Below are positions 21,601 through 29,090 of a DNA stretch of 64,000 nucleotides, in pieces. Within the stretch, counting starts at the first letter, position 1; each line of letters opens with the position of its first letter. Under the pieces are notes generated by a model. The model had not been told where the DNA came from. It saw only the letters and a list, made by a program, of their open reading frames with translations, and ran no database searches. This stretch comes from Edaphobacter sp. 4G125 (GTDB taxonomy: Bacteria; Acidobacteriota; Terriglobia; Terriglobales; Acidobacteriaceae): positions 3,531,501-3,595,500 of the forward strand of contig NZ_CP060393.1 in the NCBI RefSeq assembly GCF_014274685.1, read 5' to 3'. The translations under genes were made by a program, and so were the position numbers.

Positions 21601-21892
21601 TTAGCACAATGCCGGACTGTTGAAACTTCTGGAATCCCTTCCCTTCAGCAGTAAGTGAGTAACGCCCCGGAGGCACTGTGGGAAAGCGATAAAGTCCGGA
21701 ACTGTTGGCATCGGCATTAAAAGAGAGGTTGGTATCGGCGTTGGTCAGGGTTACATGTGCCGAAGGAATGGCCGCACCGGTTGAATCCGTAACAGTTCCG
21801 CTAAGAACCGCGCTTCCACCCTGTGCAAAAGCGGTAGACATGAAAACGGTTACAGCAAGGAGACATAAAAAAAGCGGGATCAGCTTTTTCAT
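18650..21892 (-). CDS. Oar-type TonB-dependent outer-membrane receptor with carboxypeptidase-regulatory-like domain
   Basis: 1080 residues. A signal peptide (1-23, ending TAFAQG) is followed by a carboxypeptidase-regulatory-like beta domain (about 27-105; SGTVTDSTGAAIPSAHVTLTN, then FPTVPPGRYSLTAEGKGFQ), a plug (about 115-240; ELPLNGRDPSSLVFLSPG) and a long beta-barrel that ends in LKLTF with the terminal aromatic residue usual for outer-membrane barrels. Acidobacteria carry many such receptors, thought to take up large substrates such as glycans or peptides with TonB energy. The substrate is unknown. It is divergent from the MarR-GNAT regulator, which may control it. Confidence 0.9.
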   Translation of the reverse strand: MKKLIPLFLCLLAVTVFMSTAFAQGGSAVLSGTVTDSTGAAIPSAHVTLTNADTNLSFNADANSSGLYRFPTVPPGRYSLTAEGKGFQKFQQSGIVLTVSQQASIDVSLQLGSESQTITVEAGAALINTTNAEVSNTVGEHAIRELPLNGRDPSSLVFLSPGTVNVLNTGAGTLQGETTFPNETGASAGGGRQGSTLYLLDGVPNMDTYMALSAPSPNADATGEFRVISNNFDAHYGFSPGAVVSIDTKSGSNAFHGGAFEFLRNSALNSADYFSKKVDPLRRNQFGGFLGGPIKRDRLFFFGNYQGTRQSTTATSNSTSTPTAAMLNGDFSAYPKTLTGGFVNNRIDPSRFNPAAVKIATTALPLGQDPASGLVYYTAPPTVERYDEGTGRLDYAPNDRHRLTLRSFIQYYNKKESATPGNILAISTGKQGKFFNEVLNHTWTINPSTVNALSLFWNQMHVFNAGTQRDSSGNAFCLSKYINVTEPAGVCYSEGFSANAGFSTPYAEYTGEMRRSWGFSDYLTKIRGNHTFSFGADLWHQRAREQTYYPAAAIINFNGYSTGFGLADFLLGRVYSFTQGAGEIADVSGNLLGAYAQDQWRARPNLTLTLGIRWDPNLAPASKDGRGAAYIPGQQSTMFPNAPRGLAFPGDHGVPDSLVQNTYGYWEPRVAIAYQAGPKTAFRAGFGMFTAPLPYSAYNHVADVAPFSPTFTLNGSASNPIDFSNPWANFASTGGASPFPPFVYEGIKPSSNYVFPAVTSVPAAFRPNFKLGMTQSWNVSVEQQFSNDLVMHLAYVGSQSYHQTLIIDANPGQTAAAVRGIRALTNFNQILTINSNGTASYHSLQAQFEKRFSHNFQAQTSFTWSKNIDIAATGNASFTGNGISNPYDLRFNRGISDVNVPLVSVTNAVYSTPSLKGQNGLVRSVLGEWEISAIYTMQSGRPFSISGGNGNNNSGSLINGDRADVVPGAIVQTHQGSKPQWLHQYFTTAAFQQNAPGTFGNSGRNILKGPGTNYSDAAIMKNWTAREHYKVQFRWEMFNVFNRITYGQPDTNPSSGTYGRITSTGPIKPRVMQAGLKLTF

Positions 21893-22086
21893 GATTTATT
21901 TCTGGCCTCGAAATCTGAATTTGTGTTGTTGATACGTGAGCTCGTGCTCATCTCTAAACAACAATTTGCTTACAGGCAGCATCAGATCCCGGGTACTTTC
22001 AAGTACAAAGCGATCGCTCTGTACCTCGGGCAAGCAGCACCCAGAATAACAGGTACTCAGATATTGTCCAGCCGTACTGATGGCAT

Positions 22087-22099
22087 AGTTGGTTCAACT
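22087..22099. promoter_or_regulatory. Short palindrome AGTTG-GTT-CAACT
   Basis: It has the same AGTTG/CAACT arms as the large operator at 22139-22163 but with only 3 bases between them. It may be a secondary binding site for the MarR-type regulator on the side facing the receptor gene. Confidence 0.35.
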
Positions 22100-22114
22100 T
22101 CATATCCCATTTAT

Positions 22115-22132
22115 TTGCTCTTCTCAGAGCAA
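22115..22132. repeat. Inverted repeat TTGCTCT / AGAGCAA
   Basis: Perfect 7-bp arms with a 4-base centre, lying between the two AGTTG palindromes in the divergent control region. It may be part of the promoter or operator architecture. Confidence 0.4.
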
Positions 22133-22138
22133 TCAATC

Positions 22139-22163
22139 AATTAGTTGCTTAAAGCAACTAATT
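22139..22163. promoter_or_regulatory. Probable MarR operator (12-bp perfect arms)
   Basis: AATTAGTTGCTT (22139-22150) and AAGCAACTAATT (22152-22163) are exact reverse complements about one central base. MarR-family dimers bind palindromes of about this size. It ends 17 bases before the MarR-GNAT start codon, where a bound repressor would block its own transcription. Confidence 0.65.
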
Positions 22164-22180
22164 AACGATAAATTTATTTC

Positions 22181-23098
22181 ATGTCAGATAGAAACCCTGG
22201 ACAAGCTCCTGCAGAACAGATCGCACTCGTGCGAGAGTTCAACCGTTTCTACACTGCGCGCCTGGGGCTCCTCCACAAACGGCATCTCGATGGCGAGTTT
22301 TCGCTCACAGAAGCTCGCATCCTGTACGAGATTGGAACCACCCCTCGCATGACAGCATCTACGCTGCAAAGCATCCTTGAGCTGGATGCCGGATATATCA
22401 GCCGTCTCTTAGCAGCCCTGAGCAAGAACCGGCTGATCAAGAGAAAAACTTCTCAGGTGGATGGCCGCGAGAAACAGCTCACACTCACTGCAATCGGAGA
22501 AAAAGCAGTCGCCCGTCTCAATACACTTTCTACGCAGCAGCTACAAGGGATGCTTGCGAAGGTGAGCGCTACAGACCGTCAGGCTCTTGTCGCGTCACTG
22601 CAAAACGTTCGTCAGATTTTAAGTAAGAATCAGCCTGCGACGATTCAAATCGAACGGTTGACAAGCATCAACAAAGAGACGCTCGCTATTTTCGAAGAGT
22701 ACTACGATGCAGTTCACGTCGTGCAACGCGATAAACCCGACAGCCTCAGGAAGATGATCCATGAGTCTGGCTCGGGGATTTGGCTGGCCTATCGAGGAAA
22801 CGAAGTGGTGGGCTGTGTCGCCCTGCGCACACTTCCCTCCATCCCATACGCCAGCGAATGCAAACGGCTTTATGTGAAGCCATCTGCGCGCGGACATCAC
22901 GTTGCAGATCAGCTTCTCGACGCGCAGGAAGAATTCGCGCGCAGCCAAGGTATAAAGTGGATTTATCTCGACAGCTATGACGATCTCAAAGCTGCCATTG
23001 CGATCTACGAACGACGTGGATATCAACGCTGCAAGCGCTATAACAACAATCCACAGGCGACCTTATTCATGCGGAAGAAGATCGCCTGTGGATCTTAG
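22181..23098 (+). CDS. MarR-family regulator fused to a GNAT acetyltransferase
   Basis: 305 residues. Residues 1-150 are a MarR winged helix: the recognition region (ASTLQSILELDAGYISRLLAAL) and wing (RKTSQVDGREKQLTLTAIGEKAV) are clear. Residues about 155-303 are a GNAT domain with EVVGCVALRTLP, ECKRLYVKPSARGHHVADQL and the end YERRGYQRCKRYNNNPQATLFM. The acetyl-CoA loop reads RGHHVA rather than the usual R-x-x-G-x-G/A, so cofactor binding may be altered. Such MarR-GNAT proteins are known in many bacteria. No ribosome site is evident. A perfect palindrome just upstream suggests autoregulation, and the divergent receptor may be co-controlled. Confidence 0.9.
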   Translation: MSDRNPGQAPAEQIALVREFNRFYTARLGLLHKRHLDGEFSLTEARILYEIGTTPRMTASTLQSILELDAGYISRLLAALSKNRLIKRKTSQVDGREKQLTLTAIGEKAVARLNTLSTQQLQGMLAKVSATDRQALVASLQNVRQILSKNQPATIQIERLTSINKETLAIFEEYYDAVHVVQRDKPDSLRKMIHESGSGIWLAYRGNEVVGCVALRTLPSIPYASECKRLYVKPSARGHHVADQLLDAQEEFARSQGIKWIYLDSYDDLKAAIAIYERRGYQRCKRYNNNPQATLFMRKKIACGS

Positions 23099-23230
23099 CC
23101 ACGCCACGAAGACAGGCGAATAACTTCACAAAAATTACCTCGAACAAATGTGAGATCTTTGTCCGCAAGCACATCAGCCTTTTCGTTTCCAAAGGCTTGA
23201 CACACCTGATAACCTTAAACCAGTGAAAGA

Positions 23231-23260
23231 GGTCCGGCATGCGCCGGACCTTCTTGCTTT
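23231..23260 (+). terminator. Hairpin with T-rich tail before the M24 gene
   Basis: GGTCCGGC (23231-23238) pairs with GCCGGACC (23243-23250) around ATGC, then TTCTTGCTTT. It lies 130 bases after the MarR-GNAT stop and about 70 bases before the next gene, so it could end the former or attenuate the latter. Confidence 0.6.
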
Positions 23261-23331
23261 AAAAGGACTTCGCGGTCCCGGCTCATGTCTTCTGTTTTGA
23301 AGACTTTGCATACTTTAGTATGGGAGGGGGG

Positions 23332-24549
23332 ATGACCATGACTCAGACCGCCACTACGACCTTAGGAAGTACAAAATTCGATCTCTCGGCTATTCAGGCT
23401 GCACTTCGCGAACATAAATTTGACGGTTGGCTCTTTTACGACCACCACTACCGCGATCCACTGGCCTACCGAATCCTTGGCCTAGGTGAAGATCTGCATG
23501 TTACCCGCCGGTGGTTCTACTTCATCCCCGCCCAAGGTGAGCCGAAGAAACTGGTCCATCGAATCGAATCCGGACGGCTCGATACGCTCCCCGGAACGAA
23601 AGCTGTCTACTCCTCTTGGCAGGAGCTGGAAGCCGAGGTCACTGCCCTGACTTCGGGAGCGACCAAGATCGCCATGCAGTACTCCCCTCGCAACGCCATC
23701 ATGTACGTCTCCATGGTCGATGCCGGTACGGTTGAGATGGTGCGCGGGCTTGGCAAGGAGATCGTTAGCTCCGCCGACCTGGTAAGTCTCTTTGAAGCTG
23801 TTCTGAACGATGACCAGATCGCGACCCACTACGCTGCCCAGAAGAAAATTGACGCGGTTCTTGCGGCGGGCTGGCAGGAGATCGGACAACAGGTACGTTC
23901 GCATGGCGGAACTCACGAGTTCGCTATGGTTGAATGGCTCTCCAAGGCCATGCGTCGCGAGGGAATCGTTTGGGAGCATGGCCCCAACGTCAGCTCCGGA
24001 GCCAACGCTGCGGATTCGCACTATGAGCCTACAGCAGAAAACTCAAAACCTATCCGCAAAGATGATTTCGTCCTGATCGATATCTGGGGCAAGCTCGACC
24101 GTCCTGATTCCTGCTACTACGACATCACCTGGACTGGCGTCGTCGACCGCGAGCCAACCCCGCGAGAGCAGATGGTCTTTGAGACAGTCAGGAATGCGCG
24201 CGATGCAGCGGCAAATGCTGTCCAGCATGCCTTCGCGACAAAAACGCCCATCGCCGGGTGGCAAGCCGACGATGCTGCACGCGGCGTGATCAGGCAGGCA
24301 GGTCTTGCGGACTGGTTCACCCATCGCACCGGGCACAACATCGGTCCCGTGCTCCATGGAAACGGAGCCAACCTCGACAATCTCGAAACCCATGACGAAC
24401 GACTGATCCTGCCCAGAACATGCTTCTCAGTCGAGCCCGGGCTATATTTCCCCGGTGAGTTCGGAATCCGCAGTGAGATCAATATGATTACCCAGCCTGG
24501 AAAGGCCGAGGTCACCGGACGCATCCAAACCGAGCTGGTTCGGATATGA
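23332..24549 (+). CDS. M24 family metallopeptidase (Xaa-Pro aminopeptidase-like)
   Basis: 405 residues from ATG 23332; ATGs at 23320 and 23338 are alternatives, and a GGGAGGGGGG tract (23322-23331) lies before the two later ones. The N-terminal creatinase-like domain (DGWLFYDHHYRDPLAYRILG) is followed by the pita-bread domain with metal ligands: DDFVLIDIWGKLDRPDSCYYDIT (two Asp), HRTGHNIG (His), SVEPGLYFPGEFGIRSEIN (two Glu). The family removes N-terminal residues before proline or acts on related bonds. No signal peptide is visible, so it is probably cytoplasmic. Confidence 0.85.
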   Translation: MTMTQTATTTLGSTKFDLSAIQAALREHKFDGWLFYDHHYRDPLAYRILGLGEDLHVTRRWFYFIPAQGEPKKLVHRIESGRLDTLPGTKAVYSSWQELEAEVTALTSGATKIAMQYSPRNAIMYVSMVDAGTVEMVRGLGKEIVSSADLVSLFEAVLNDDQIATHYAAQKKIDAVLAAGWQEIGQQVRSHGGTHEFAMVEWLSKAMRREGIVWEHGPNVSSGANAADSHYEPTAENSKPIRKDDFVLIDIWGKLDRPDSCYYDITWTGVVDREPTPREQMVFETVRNARDAAANAVQHAFATKTPIAGWQADDAARGVIRQAGLADWFTHRTGHNIGPVLHGNGANLDNLETHDERLILPRTCFSVEPGLYFPGEFGIRSEINMITQPGKAEVTGRIQTELVRI

Positions 24550-24593
24550 AGAACCTTCGAATCACCTGTTTCGTACTGATATGATGAGGTGAG

Positions 24594-25010
24594 ATGACGA
24601 CGAACGTTCAGGCGCAGACCAGGCCCGCGCAGAAGACTACGACTTTACCACCAGCGCTGATCCTGATTGCAGGCTGGCTGATTCCCGGCGCAGGACATTT
24701 TCTGCTCAAGAAGTGGATTCGTGGATTGTTGCTCTTCGTTTCTATCCTGACAATGTTCGGGATTGGCATTGCGCTAAAGGGCAAGGTCTATGGCCCCAAC
24801 ACCGCAGAATTGCTGGACATGCTGAACTTCGCTGGTGACCTCGGAACCGGTCTTCTTTATGTAATTGCCCGAGTCTTTGACCTGGGGCAGGCTTCGGTAC
24901 AAATCGCCATCGCCGACTACGGCACGAAGTTCATCGTCGTTGCGGGCTTGCTGAATATCATCGCGGCTGTGGATGCACACTCGCTGGCAACAGGGAGGAA
25001 GGCTTCGTGA
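24594..25010 (+). CDS. DUF6677-like small membrane protein
   Basis: 138 residues with three or four hydrophobic helices. The start (PPALILIAGWLIPGAGHFLLKKWIRGLLLF) resembles DUF6677/TM2-type proteins common in Acidobacteriota. Function unknown. Its stop overlaps the start of the next small ORF (GTGA), so the two are translationally coupled. Confidence 0.75.
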   Translation: MTTNVQAQTRPAQKTTTLPPALILIAGWLIPGAGHFLLKKWIRGLLLFVSILTMFGIGIALKGKVYGPNTAELLDMLNFAGDLGTGLLYVIARVFDLGQASVQIAIADYGTKFIVVAGLLNIIAAVDAHSLATGRKAS

Positions 25011-25183
25011 CCATCTCGCACTTTGGGGCCGTGCTGCTCTTCTCTCTGTTTACTTCGATTGTCTTCGGAATTACGCAACGGTCAGAACCAAAAATGATGA
25101 TCCGGTTCGGGGCCTTCTGCTTCGTGCTGTTTGTCGGCGGCACGATCGTAGCCAGCTGGCTGATGTGGCTGATCAAACACTAA
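25007..25183 (+). CDS. Small two-helix membrane protein (58 aa), GTG start
   Basis: The GTG at 25007 overlaps the TGA of the DUF6677-like gene, and AGGAAGG lies about 6 bases upstream, a good coupled start. The product has two hydrophobic helices (about 6-22 and 34-56) joined by a short charged loop (TQRSEPKMMIRFG). I recognise no family. Its stop overlaps the convergent ArsR gene stop by 4 bases. Confidence 0.7.
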   Translation: MTISHFGAVLLFSLFTSIVFGITQRSEPKMMIRFGAFCFVLFVGGTIVASWLMWLIKH

Positions 25184-25473
25184 ATCTTTGAGAGCCGCGC
25201 CATGTAGGCTTCCAACGCCTCTCGACGCAACGTGTAATTGACGAACTTTCCGTCACGCGATGATTCCACCAAACCAGCATTCTCCAACTCTTTCATGTGG
25301 TGAGAGAGCGTAGCAGCTGTCACTGGAATACAGTCACGGATATCTCCGCAAGCACAATGACCTCCGCCGCGCCCCATTCGCTCAAGGATCTCGAACCGGC
25401 GAGGATCGGCCAGAGCGCGAGTGATCAAATGAAACTGGCGATCGGTAAGCGAGATGGAGTTTTTGGTAGCCAC
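25180..25473 (-). CDS. ArsR-family transcriptional regulator
   Basis: 97 residues from GTG 25473. The winged helix is clear: ALADPRRFEILERM, then the recognition helix in VTAATLSHHMKELENAGLVE and the wing SSRDGKFVNYTLRREAL. CACGDIRDCIP has three cysteines before the recognition helix, near where some ArsR proteins bind metals or sense thiols, but the classical ELCVC motif is absent. The target is unknown; no metal-transport gene is adjacent. Confidence 0.88.
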   Translation of the reverse strand: MATKNSISLTDRQFHLITRALADPRRFEILERMGRGGGHCACGDIRDCIPVTAATLSHHMKELENAGLVESSRDGKFVNYTLRREALEAYMARLSKI

Positions 25474-25510
25474 ATCAATACTTTAATGGAAGTCTCAAAA
25501 GCCTACAAAA

Positions 25511-25546
25511 TAAAAGCGGCGCATCCAGCTGGATGCGCCGCTGATT
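25511..25546 (-). terminator. Terminator of the ribosomal supercluster
   Basis: AGCGGCGCATCC (25515-25526) and GGATGCGCCGCT (25531-25542) make a perfect 12-bp stem with an AGCT loop. It lies 18 bases after the rplQ stop; the minus strand continues TTTTATTTTG. Confidence 0.92.
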
Positions 25547-25559
25547 TTATCGGCAGAAA

Positions 25560-26036
25560 TTACGACTCCTGGCCTTCTTCGCCAGCCTGAGGATTCTGCT
25601 CTTCGAGCTGCTTCTGGAGCTCTTCACGCTTCTTCGCGCGAGCCTCAGCCCGCTTCTGCGCCTTCTCGTTGAGTTCCTGCTCTGCGCCGATCAGCTCGAT
25701 GAATGCCATCTCGGCAGCATCGCCCTTACGAGCGCCCGTACGGGTGACGCGGGTGTAGCCACCATTTCGCGAACCATAGCGAGGAGCAACCACAGCAAAA
25801 AGGCGGTCAACCGACTCAGGAGTGAGCAGGTAAGCGGCAGCTTGACGGCGCGCATGCACATCGCCGCGCTTGCCCAACGTGATCATCTTCTCGACCAGGG
25901 GCTTCGAAGCCTTGGCCTTGGTAATCGTGGTCTCAATGCGATCCATCGTAATGATGGAGGTGACGAGGTTGCGCAGTGTAGCACGACGGTGGCTGGTGTT
26001 ACGTCCTAATTTGAATCCTGCATTGCGATGGCGCAT
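25560..26036 (-). CDS. rplQ: 50S ribosomal protein L17
   Basis: 158 residues. The conserved MRHRNAGFKLGRNTSHRRA start is present, and the ribosomal core ends near residue 118. A tail of about 40 residues rich in Glu, Lys and Gln follows; many bacterial L17 proteins lack it. L17 lies near the peptide exit tunnel. It is the last gene of the alpha operon. Confidence 0.97.
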   Translation of the reverse strand: MRHRNAGFKLGRNTSHRRATLRNLVTSIITMDRIETTITKAKASKPLVEKMITLGKRGDVHARRQAAAYLLTPESVDRLFAVVAPRYGSRNGGYTRVTRTGARKGDAAEMAFIELIGAEQELNEKAQKRAEARAKKREELQKQLEEQNPQAGEEGQES

Positions 26037-26090
26037 TTTGATCTCCTTCGGTTTGGGCTTCTGCCCTGAACCGGTTCTTATGGGGTTTGA

Positions 26091-26120
26091 TATGGGGCAG
26101 ATTCAGTTTCCTGCCCCATA
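26091..26120 (-). other. Perfect RNA hairpin between rpoA and rplQ
   Basis: TATGGGGCAG and CTGCCCCATA form a 10-bp stem with a 10-base loop just after the rpoA stop, with no T-run. A second hairpin (CGGTT..GGGC / GCCC..AACCG, about 26050-26075) lies between it and the rplQ ribosome site. Likely roles are mRNA processing or stability. Confidence 0.5.
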
Positions 26121-26129
26121 ATTTGTGGT

Positions 26130-27221
26130 TTAGAAGTTGTCCGTTTCGGAAGGAAGGTGAAGATCGTCGTCTTCATCGTCGTCTTCGTCATCGAAGTGAC
26201 CGAAGCTGGCGGCAAGCGTTGCAGCCGGTAGAACCGAAGTCGGTCCAGGCTGAGGATTGCCGTTCTCGTCAATCTTCATGCCGAGCGACAAGCCCATCTG
26301 CGCGAGGATCTCTTTGATCTCGTTCAGCGACTTGCGGCCGAAATTCTTAGTCTTCAGCATCTCGGCTTCGGTCTTCTGGATCAGCTCGCCGATGGTGGCG
26401 ATATTGGCGTTCTTCAAGCAGTTGTAACTGCGAACCGAAAGCTCCAGCTCTTCAACGGAACGATTCAGGTTCTCATTGCGAATCGCCGGACCATCATGCC
26501 CGCCATCGTGACCAACCTCCATCTCCTCCTCGAAGTTGATGAAGATCGTCATGTGATCCTTCAGCAACTTGGCCGAGAGGCCGAGTGCATCCGCCGGAGA
26601 AACCGTGCCGTTGGTCCAGATCTCGAGCGTCAGCTTGTCGTAGTCGGTAATCTGACCGAGACGAGCAGCCTCGACGAGGTAGTTGACCTTACGCACAGGC
26701 GAGTGGACGCTATCAACCGGGATGAAGCCAAGACCGAGATCGGCATCGAAGTTCTTATCAGCCGAAACATAACCACGACCGCGCTTGAGACGCATCTCCA
26801 TGTCGATCTTGCCGCCTTCGGAGACGGTGCAGATGTAAATATCCTTATCGAGGATCTCAACATCTCCATCGGCTTCAATCGAGCCGGAGGTAACCACACC
26901 GGCAGCGTCGGAGCGCAGATAGAGAGCCTTAGGACCGTCGCCGTTGAGCTTGAATGGAATCTGCTTGAGGTTCAGGATGATGTCGGTTGCGTCTTCGACA
27001 ACGCCTGCGATCGACTGGAACTCGTGCAGCACACCCTCGATGCGAACGGCGGTAACTGCTGCGCCTTCGATAGACGAGAGCAGAGTGCGACGAAGTGCAT
27101 TGCCAACGGTGGTGCCGAATCCGCGCTCAAAGGGCTGGGCGCTAAACTTGCCGTACTTTTCGGTGAGAGTCTCGCTATCCACTGCGAGACGCTTGGGCTT
27201 CTGGAATCCTCTCCAAAGCAT
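26130..27221 (-). CDS. rpoA: DNA-directed RNA polymerase subunit alpha
   Basis: 363 residues (329 in E. coli). The N-terminal assembly domain (about 15-235) contains [19 protein letters not shown]. The C-terminal domain (about 255-320) contains [16 protein letters not shown] and [10 protein letters not shown], contacts for UP elements and activators. The extra C-terminal tail ends in a strongly acidic run ([10 protein letters not shown]) before [10 protein letters not shown]. Confidence 0.98.
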   Translation of the reverse strand: MLWRGFQKPKRLAVDSETLTEKYGKFSAQPFERGFGTTVGNALRRTLLSSIEGAAVTAVRIEGVLHEFQSIAGVVEDATDIILNLKQIPFKLNGDGPKALYLRSDAAGVVTSGSIEADGDVEILDKDIYICTVSEGGKIDMEMRLKRGRGYVSADKNFDADLGLGFIPVDSVHSPVRKVNYLVEAARLGQITDYDKLTLEIWTNGTVSPADALGLSAKLLKDHMTIFINFEEEMEVGHDGGHDGPAIRNENLNRSVEELELSVRSYNCLKNANIATIGELIQKTEAEMLKTKNFGRKSLNEIKEILAQMGLSLGMKIDENGNPQPGPTSVLPAATLAASFGHFDDEDDDEDDDLHLPSETDNF

Positions 27222-27330
27222 GTGTTTTTCTCCTTTGCCGTCCTAGCCGCGAAGCACTCTGCGGTCTGGCGGGTGATGCGTTTGCGTATTCAGTTGTAGG
27301 TTTCGTTGAGGCCCGTTGGCTCACAACGTT

Positions 27331-27359
27331 GCTGCCGGCCTTCATAAAAGGCCGGCAGC
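27331..27359 (-). other. Perfect RNA hairpin between rpsD and rpoA
   Basis: GCTGCCGGCCTT and AAGGCCGGCAGC form a 12-bp stem with a 5-base loop, beginning 9 bases after the rpsD stop on the minus strand. No T-run follows, so it is not an ordinary terminator. It may set relative rpsD and rpoA mRNA levels. Confidence 0.55.
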
Positions 27360-27368
27360 GAAGCTTGC

Positions 27369-28001
27369 TTACTTGCTGTAAAGTTCGACGATCAGCTGCT
27401 CGTTGACCGGGAGCTGGATCTCTTCGCGCTTCGGCAAAGAAAGAACTTTTCCGGAGAAGTTGTCGCGATTGATATCGAGCCACGTAACCGAACGCTGACC
27501 GCTGGCAAATTCCTTCGCACTCTCGAGGATCGGGAGTGACTTCGATCCCTCGCGAATCGCAATCTCATCGCCCACCTTGCACTGGAACGAAGGGATGTTG
27601 ACCTTGCGACCATTGACCTGAACGTGTCCGTGACGAACAATCTGACGGGCCTGACGACGGCTCAGTGCAAAGCCAAGACGGAAGACTACGTTGTCCAAAC
27701 GGGTCTCAAGCTGTTGCAACAGGAGTTCGCCGGTAACACCGGTCCGGTTCGATGCCTTCTCGTAGTACTCGCGGAACTGGCCTTCGAGCGTGAAATAGAT
27801 ACGCTTGGCCTTCTGCTTTTCACGCAGCTGCAGGCCGTATCCGACGACCTTCTTCTGCTTCTTGGATTGGCCATGCTGGCCTGGGGGGAAGTTGCGCTTC
27901 TCAACGGGGCACTTCTCGGTGAAGCACTTGGCTCCCTTGAGGAAAAGCTTGGTGCCGTCGCGGCGGCAAAGGCGGCAGACGGGTCCTGTATAACGTGCCA
28001 T
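27369..28001 (-). CDS. rpsD: 30S ribosomal protein S4
   Basis: 210 residues. The N-terminus has a cysteine cluster ([18 protein letters not shown], then C in [10 protein letters not shown]), so this is the zinc-binding C+ form of S4. The S4 RNA-binding domain is at about 98-160 ([20 protein letters not shown]). S4 starts 30S assembly and in many bacteria represses its own operon. Confidence 0.97.
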   Translation of the reverse strand: MARYTGPVCRLCRRDGTKLFLKGAKCFTEKCPVEKRNFPPGQHGQSKKQKKVVGYGLQLREKQKAKRIYFTLEGQFREYYEKASNRTGVTGELLLQQLETRLDNVVFRLGFALSRRQARQIVRHGHVQVNGRKVNIPSFQCKVGDEIAIREGSKSLPILESAKEFASGQRSVTWLDINRDNFSGKVLSLPKREEIQLPVNEQLIVELYSK

Positions 28002-28042
28002 AACTTTCTTATCTCCTGACTTCGGGTGTCGATCGTTTTACG

Positions 28043-28112
28043 CGCTGGCTGCGCTTCATCACGATCCGGTTGAGTTCTTCTGCGGGAGCCATTTTCATCT
28101 GCTCCCGCAGAA
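28043..28112 (-). promoter_or_regulatory. Two-hairpin spacer upstream of rpsD
   Basis: TTCTGCGGGAGC (28078-28089) and GCTCCCGCAGAA (28101-28112) form a perfect 12-bp stem. Toward rpsD, a GATCGT/ACGATC repeat encloses GCGC-containing arms. S4 autoregulates through leader RNA in E. coli and Bacillus; this spacer is a candidate target, by position only. Confidence 0.4.
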
Positions 28113-28124
28113 AACGAATTGATG

Positions 28125-28547
28125 TTACACGCGGCGACGCTTGGGAGGACGGCAGCCGTTGTGCGGAATCGGCGTAACGTCACGGATCGAGCGAACCTCG
28201 ATTCCAACCGAAGCGAGCGCCCGGATGGCCGACTCGCGGCCCGAACCAGGACCGGAGACGCGGACATCGACCGCACGCAAACCGTGCTCGCGTGCAGCAT
28301 TGGCAGCGCCCACCGCAGCCTGCTGCGCAGCAAACGGAGTTCCCTTACGGGAGCCACGGAAGCCAAGCGAGCCCGAGCTCTTCCAGCTGAGAGTGTTTCC
28401 AGTCTGGTCGGTGATGGTGACGATGGTGTTGTTGAACGAAGCCTGGATAAAGACCAGACCATACGGAACGTTCTTCCGCTCGCGCTTCTTGAACTTCTTA
28501 CCCTTACCGGCCTTGGCGCCGGCTGCCTTCTGCTGAGTCTTCGCCAT
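28125..28547 (-). CDS. rpsK: 30S ribosomal protein S11
   Basis: 140 residues. The N-terminal extension is rich in Lys and Ala, then the conserved core [20 protein letters not shown] and [13 protein letters not shown] at the C-terminus. S11 forms part of the 30S platform at the mRNA exit. It starts 3 bases after the rpsM stop. Confidence 0.98.
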   Translation of the reverse strand: MAKTQQKAAGAKAGKGKKFKKRERKNVPYGLVFIQASFNNTIVTITDQTGNTLSWKSSGSLGFRGSRKGTPFAAQQAAVGAANAAREHGLRAVDVRVSGPGSGRESAIRALASVGIEVRSIRDVTPIPHNGCRPPKRRRV

Positions 28548-28550
28548 GGC

Positions 28551-28931
28551 TTATTTCGTCGCTTTCTTCTTACCGGCGACAGTGCCCTTACGCGGGCCTT
28601 TGCGGGTACGAGCGTTGGTGTGGGTGCGCTGGCCGCGAACCGGAAGTGCACGGCGATGACGAAGGCCACGGTACGACTGAATTTCAATGAGGCGCTTGAT
28701 ATTGAGCGAAACGTCCTTGCGGAGGTCGCCTTCGATCTGGCCCTCCTGCTCAATGACGTGACGGATGCGGTTTAACTGGTCCTCGTCGAGCGAAGCGATC
28801 TTGGCGAAGGGATCAATATCTGCCTTTGCCAGAATCTTCGCGGCGCGCGAGTGGCCGATCCCGAAGATGTAAGTGAGTCCGATGCGTACCTGCTTATTGT
28901 TCGGTACGTCGACTCCAGAAATACGTGCCAT
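28551..28931 (-). CDS. rpsM: 30S ribosomal protein S13
   Basis: 126 residues from ATG 28931 ([14 protein letters not shown]); the frame continues upstream but the family starts here. Conserved features are [25 protein letters not shown] [20 protein letters not shown] and a basic C-terminal tail that reaches the P-site tRNA. Confidence 0.97.
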   Translation of the reverse strand: MARISGVDVPNNKQVRIGLTYIFGIGHSRAAKILAKADIDPFAKIASLDEDQLNRIRHVIEQEGQIEGDLRKDVSLNIKRLIEIQSYRGLRHRRALPVRGQRTHTNARTRKGPRKGTVAGKKKATK

Positions 28932-29090
28932 TGGGGTCCTTGTCGTTGGGCTCCGGAAGCTTCGCCACGGAGCGGGTTGATGGTTTTGGCTGTGTCCCGC
29001 GGGGTTCAACGCACGCCTTGATTTCGGCGAACTAGCCCTGCGGGGCCGTAAGAGCAAAGATCTTAAAGACAGATCTCTGCTTATTTTTCT

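Noticed and set aside
27686..28753. 355-codon minus-strand frame across rpsM, rpsK and rpsD
   Set aside because: It is an alternative frame of three highly conserved ribosomal genes and has an Arg/Ser-rich random composition.
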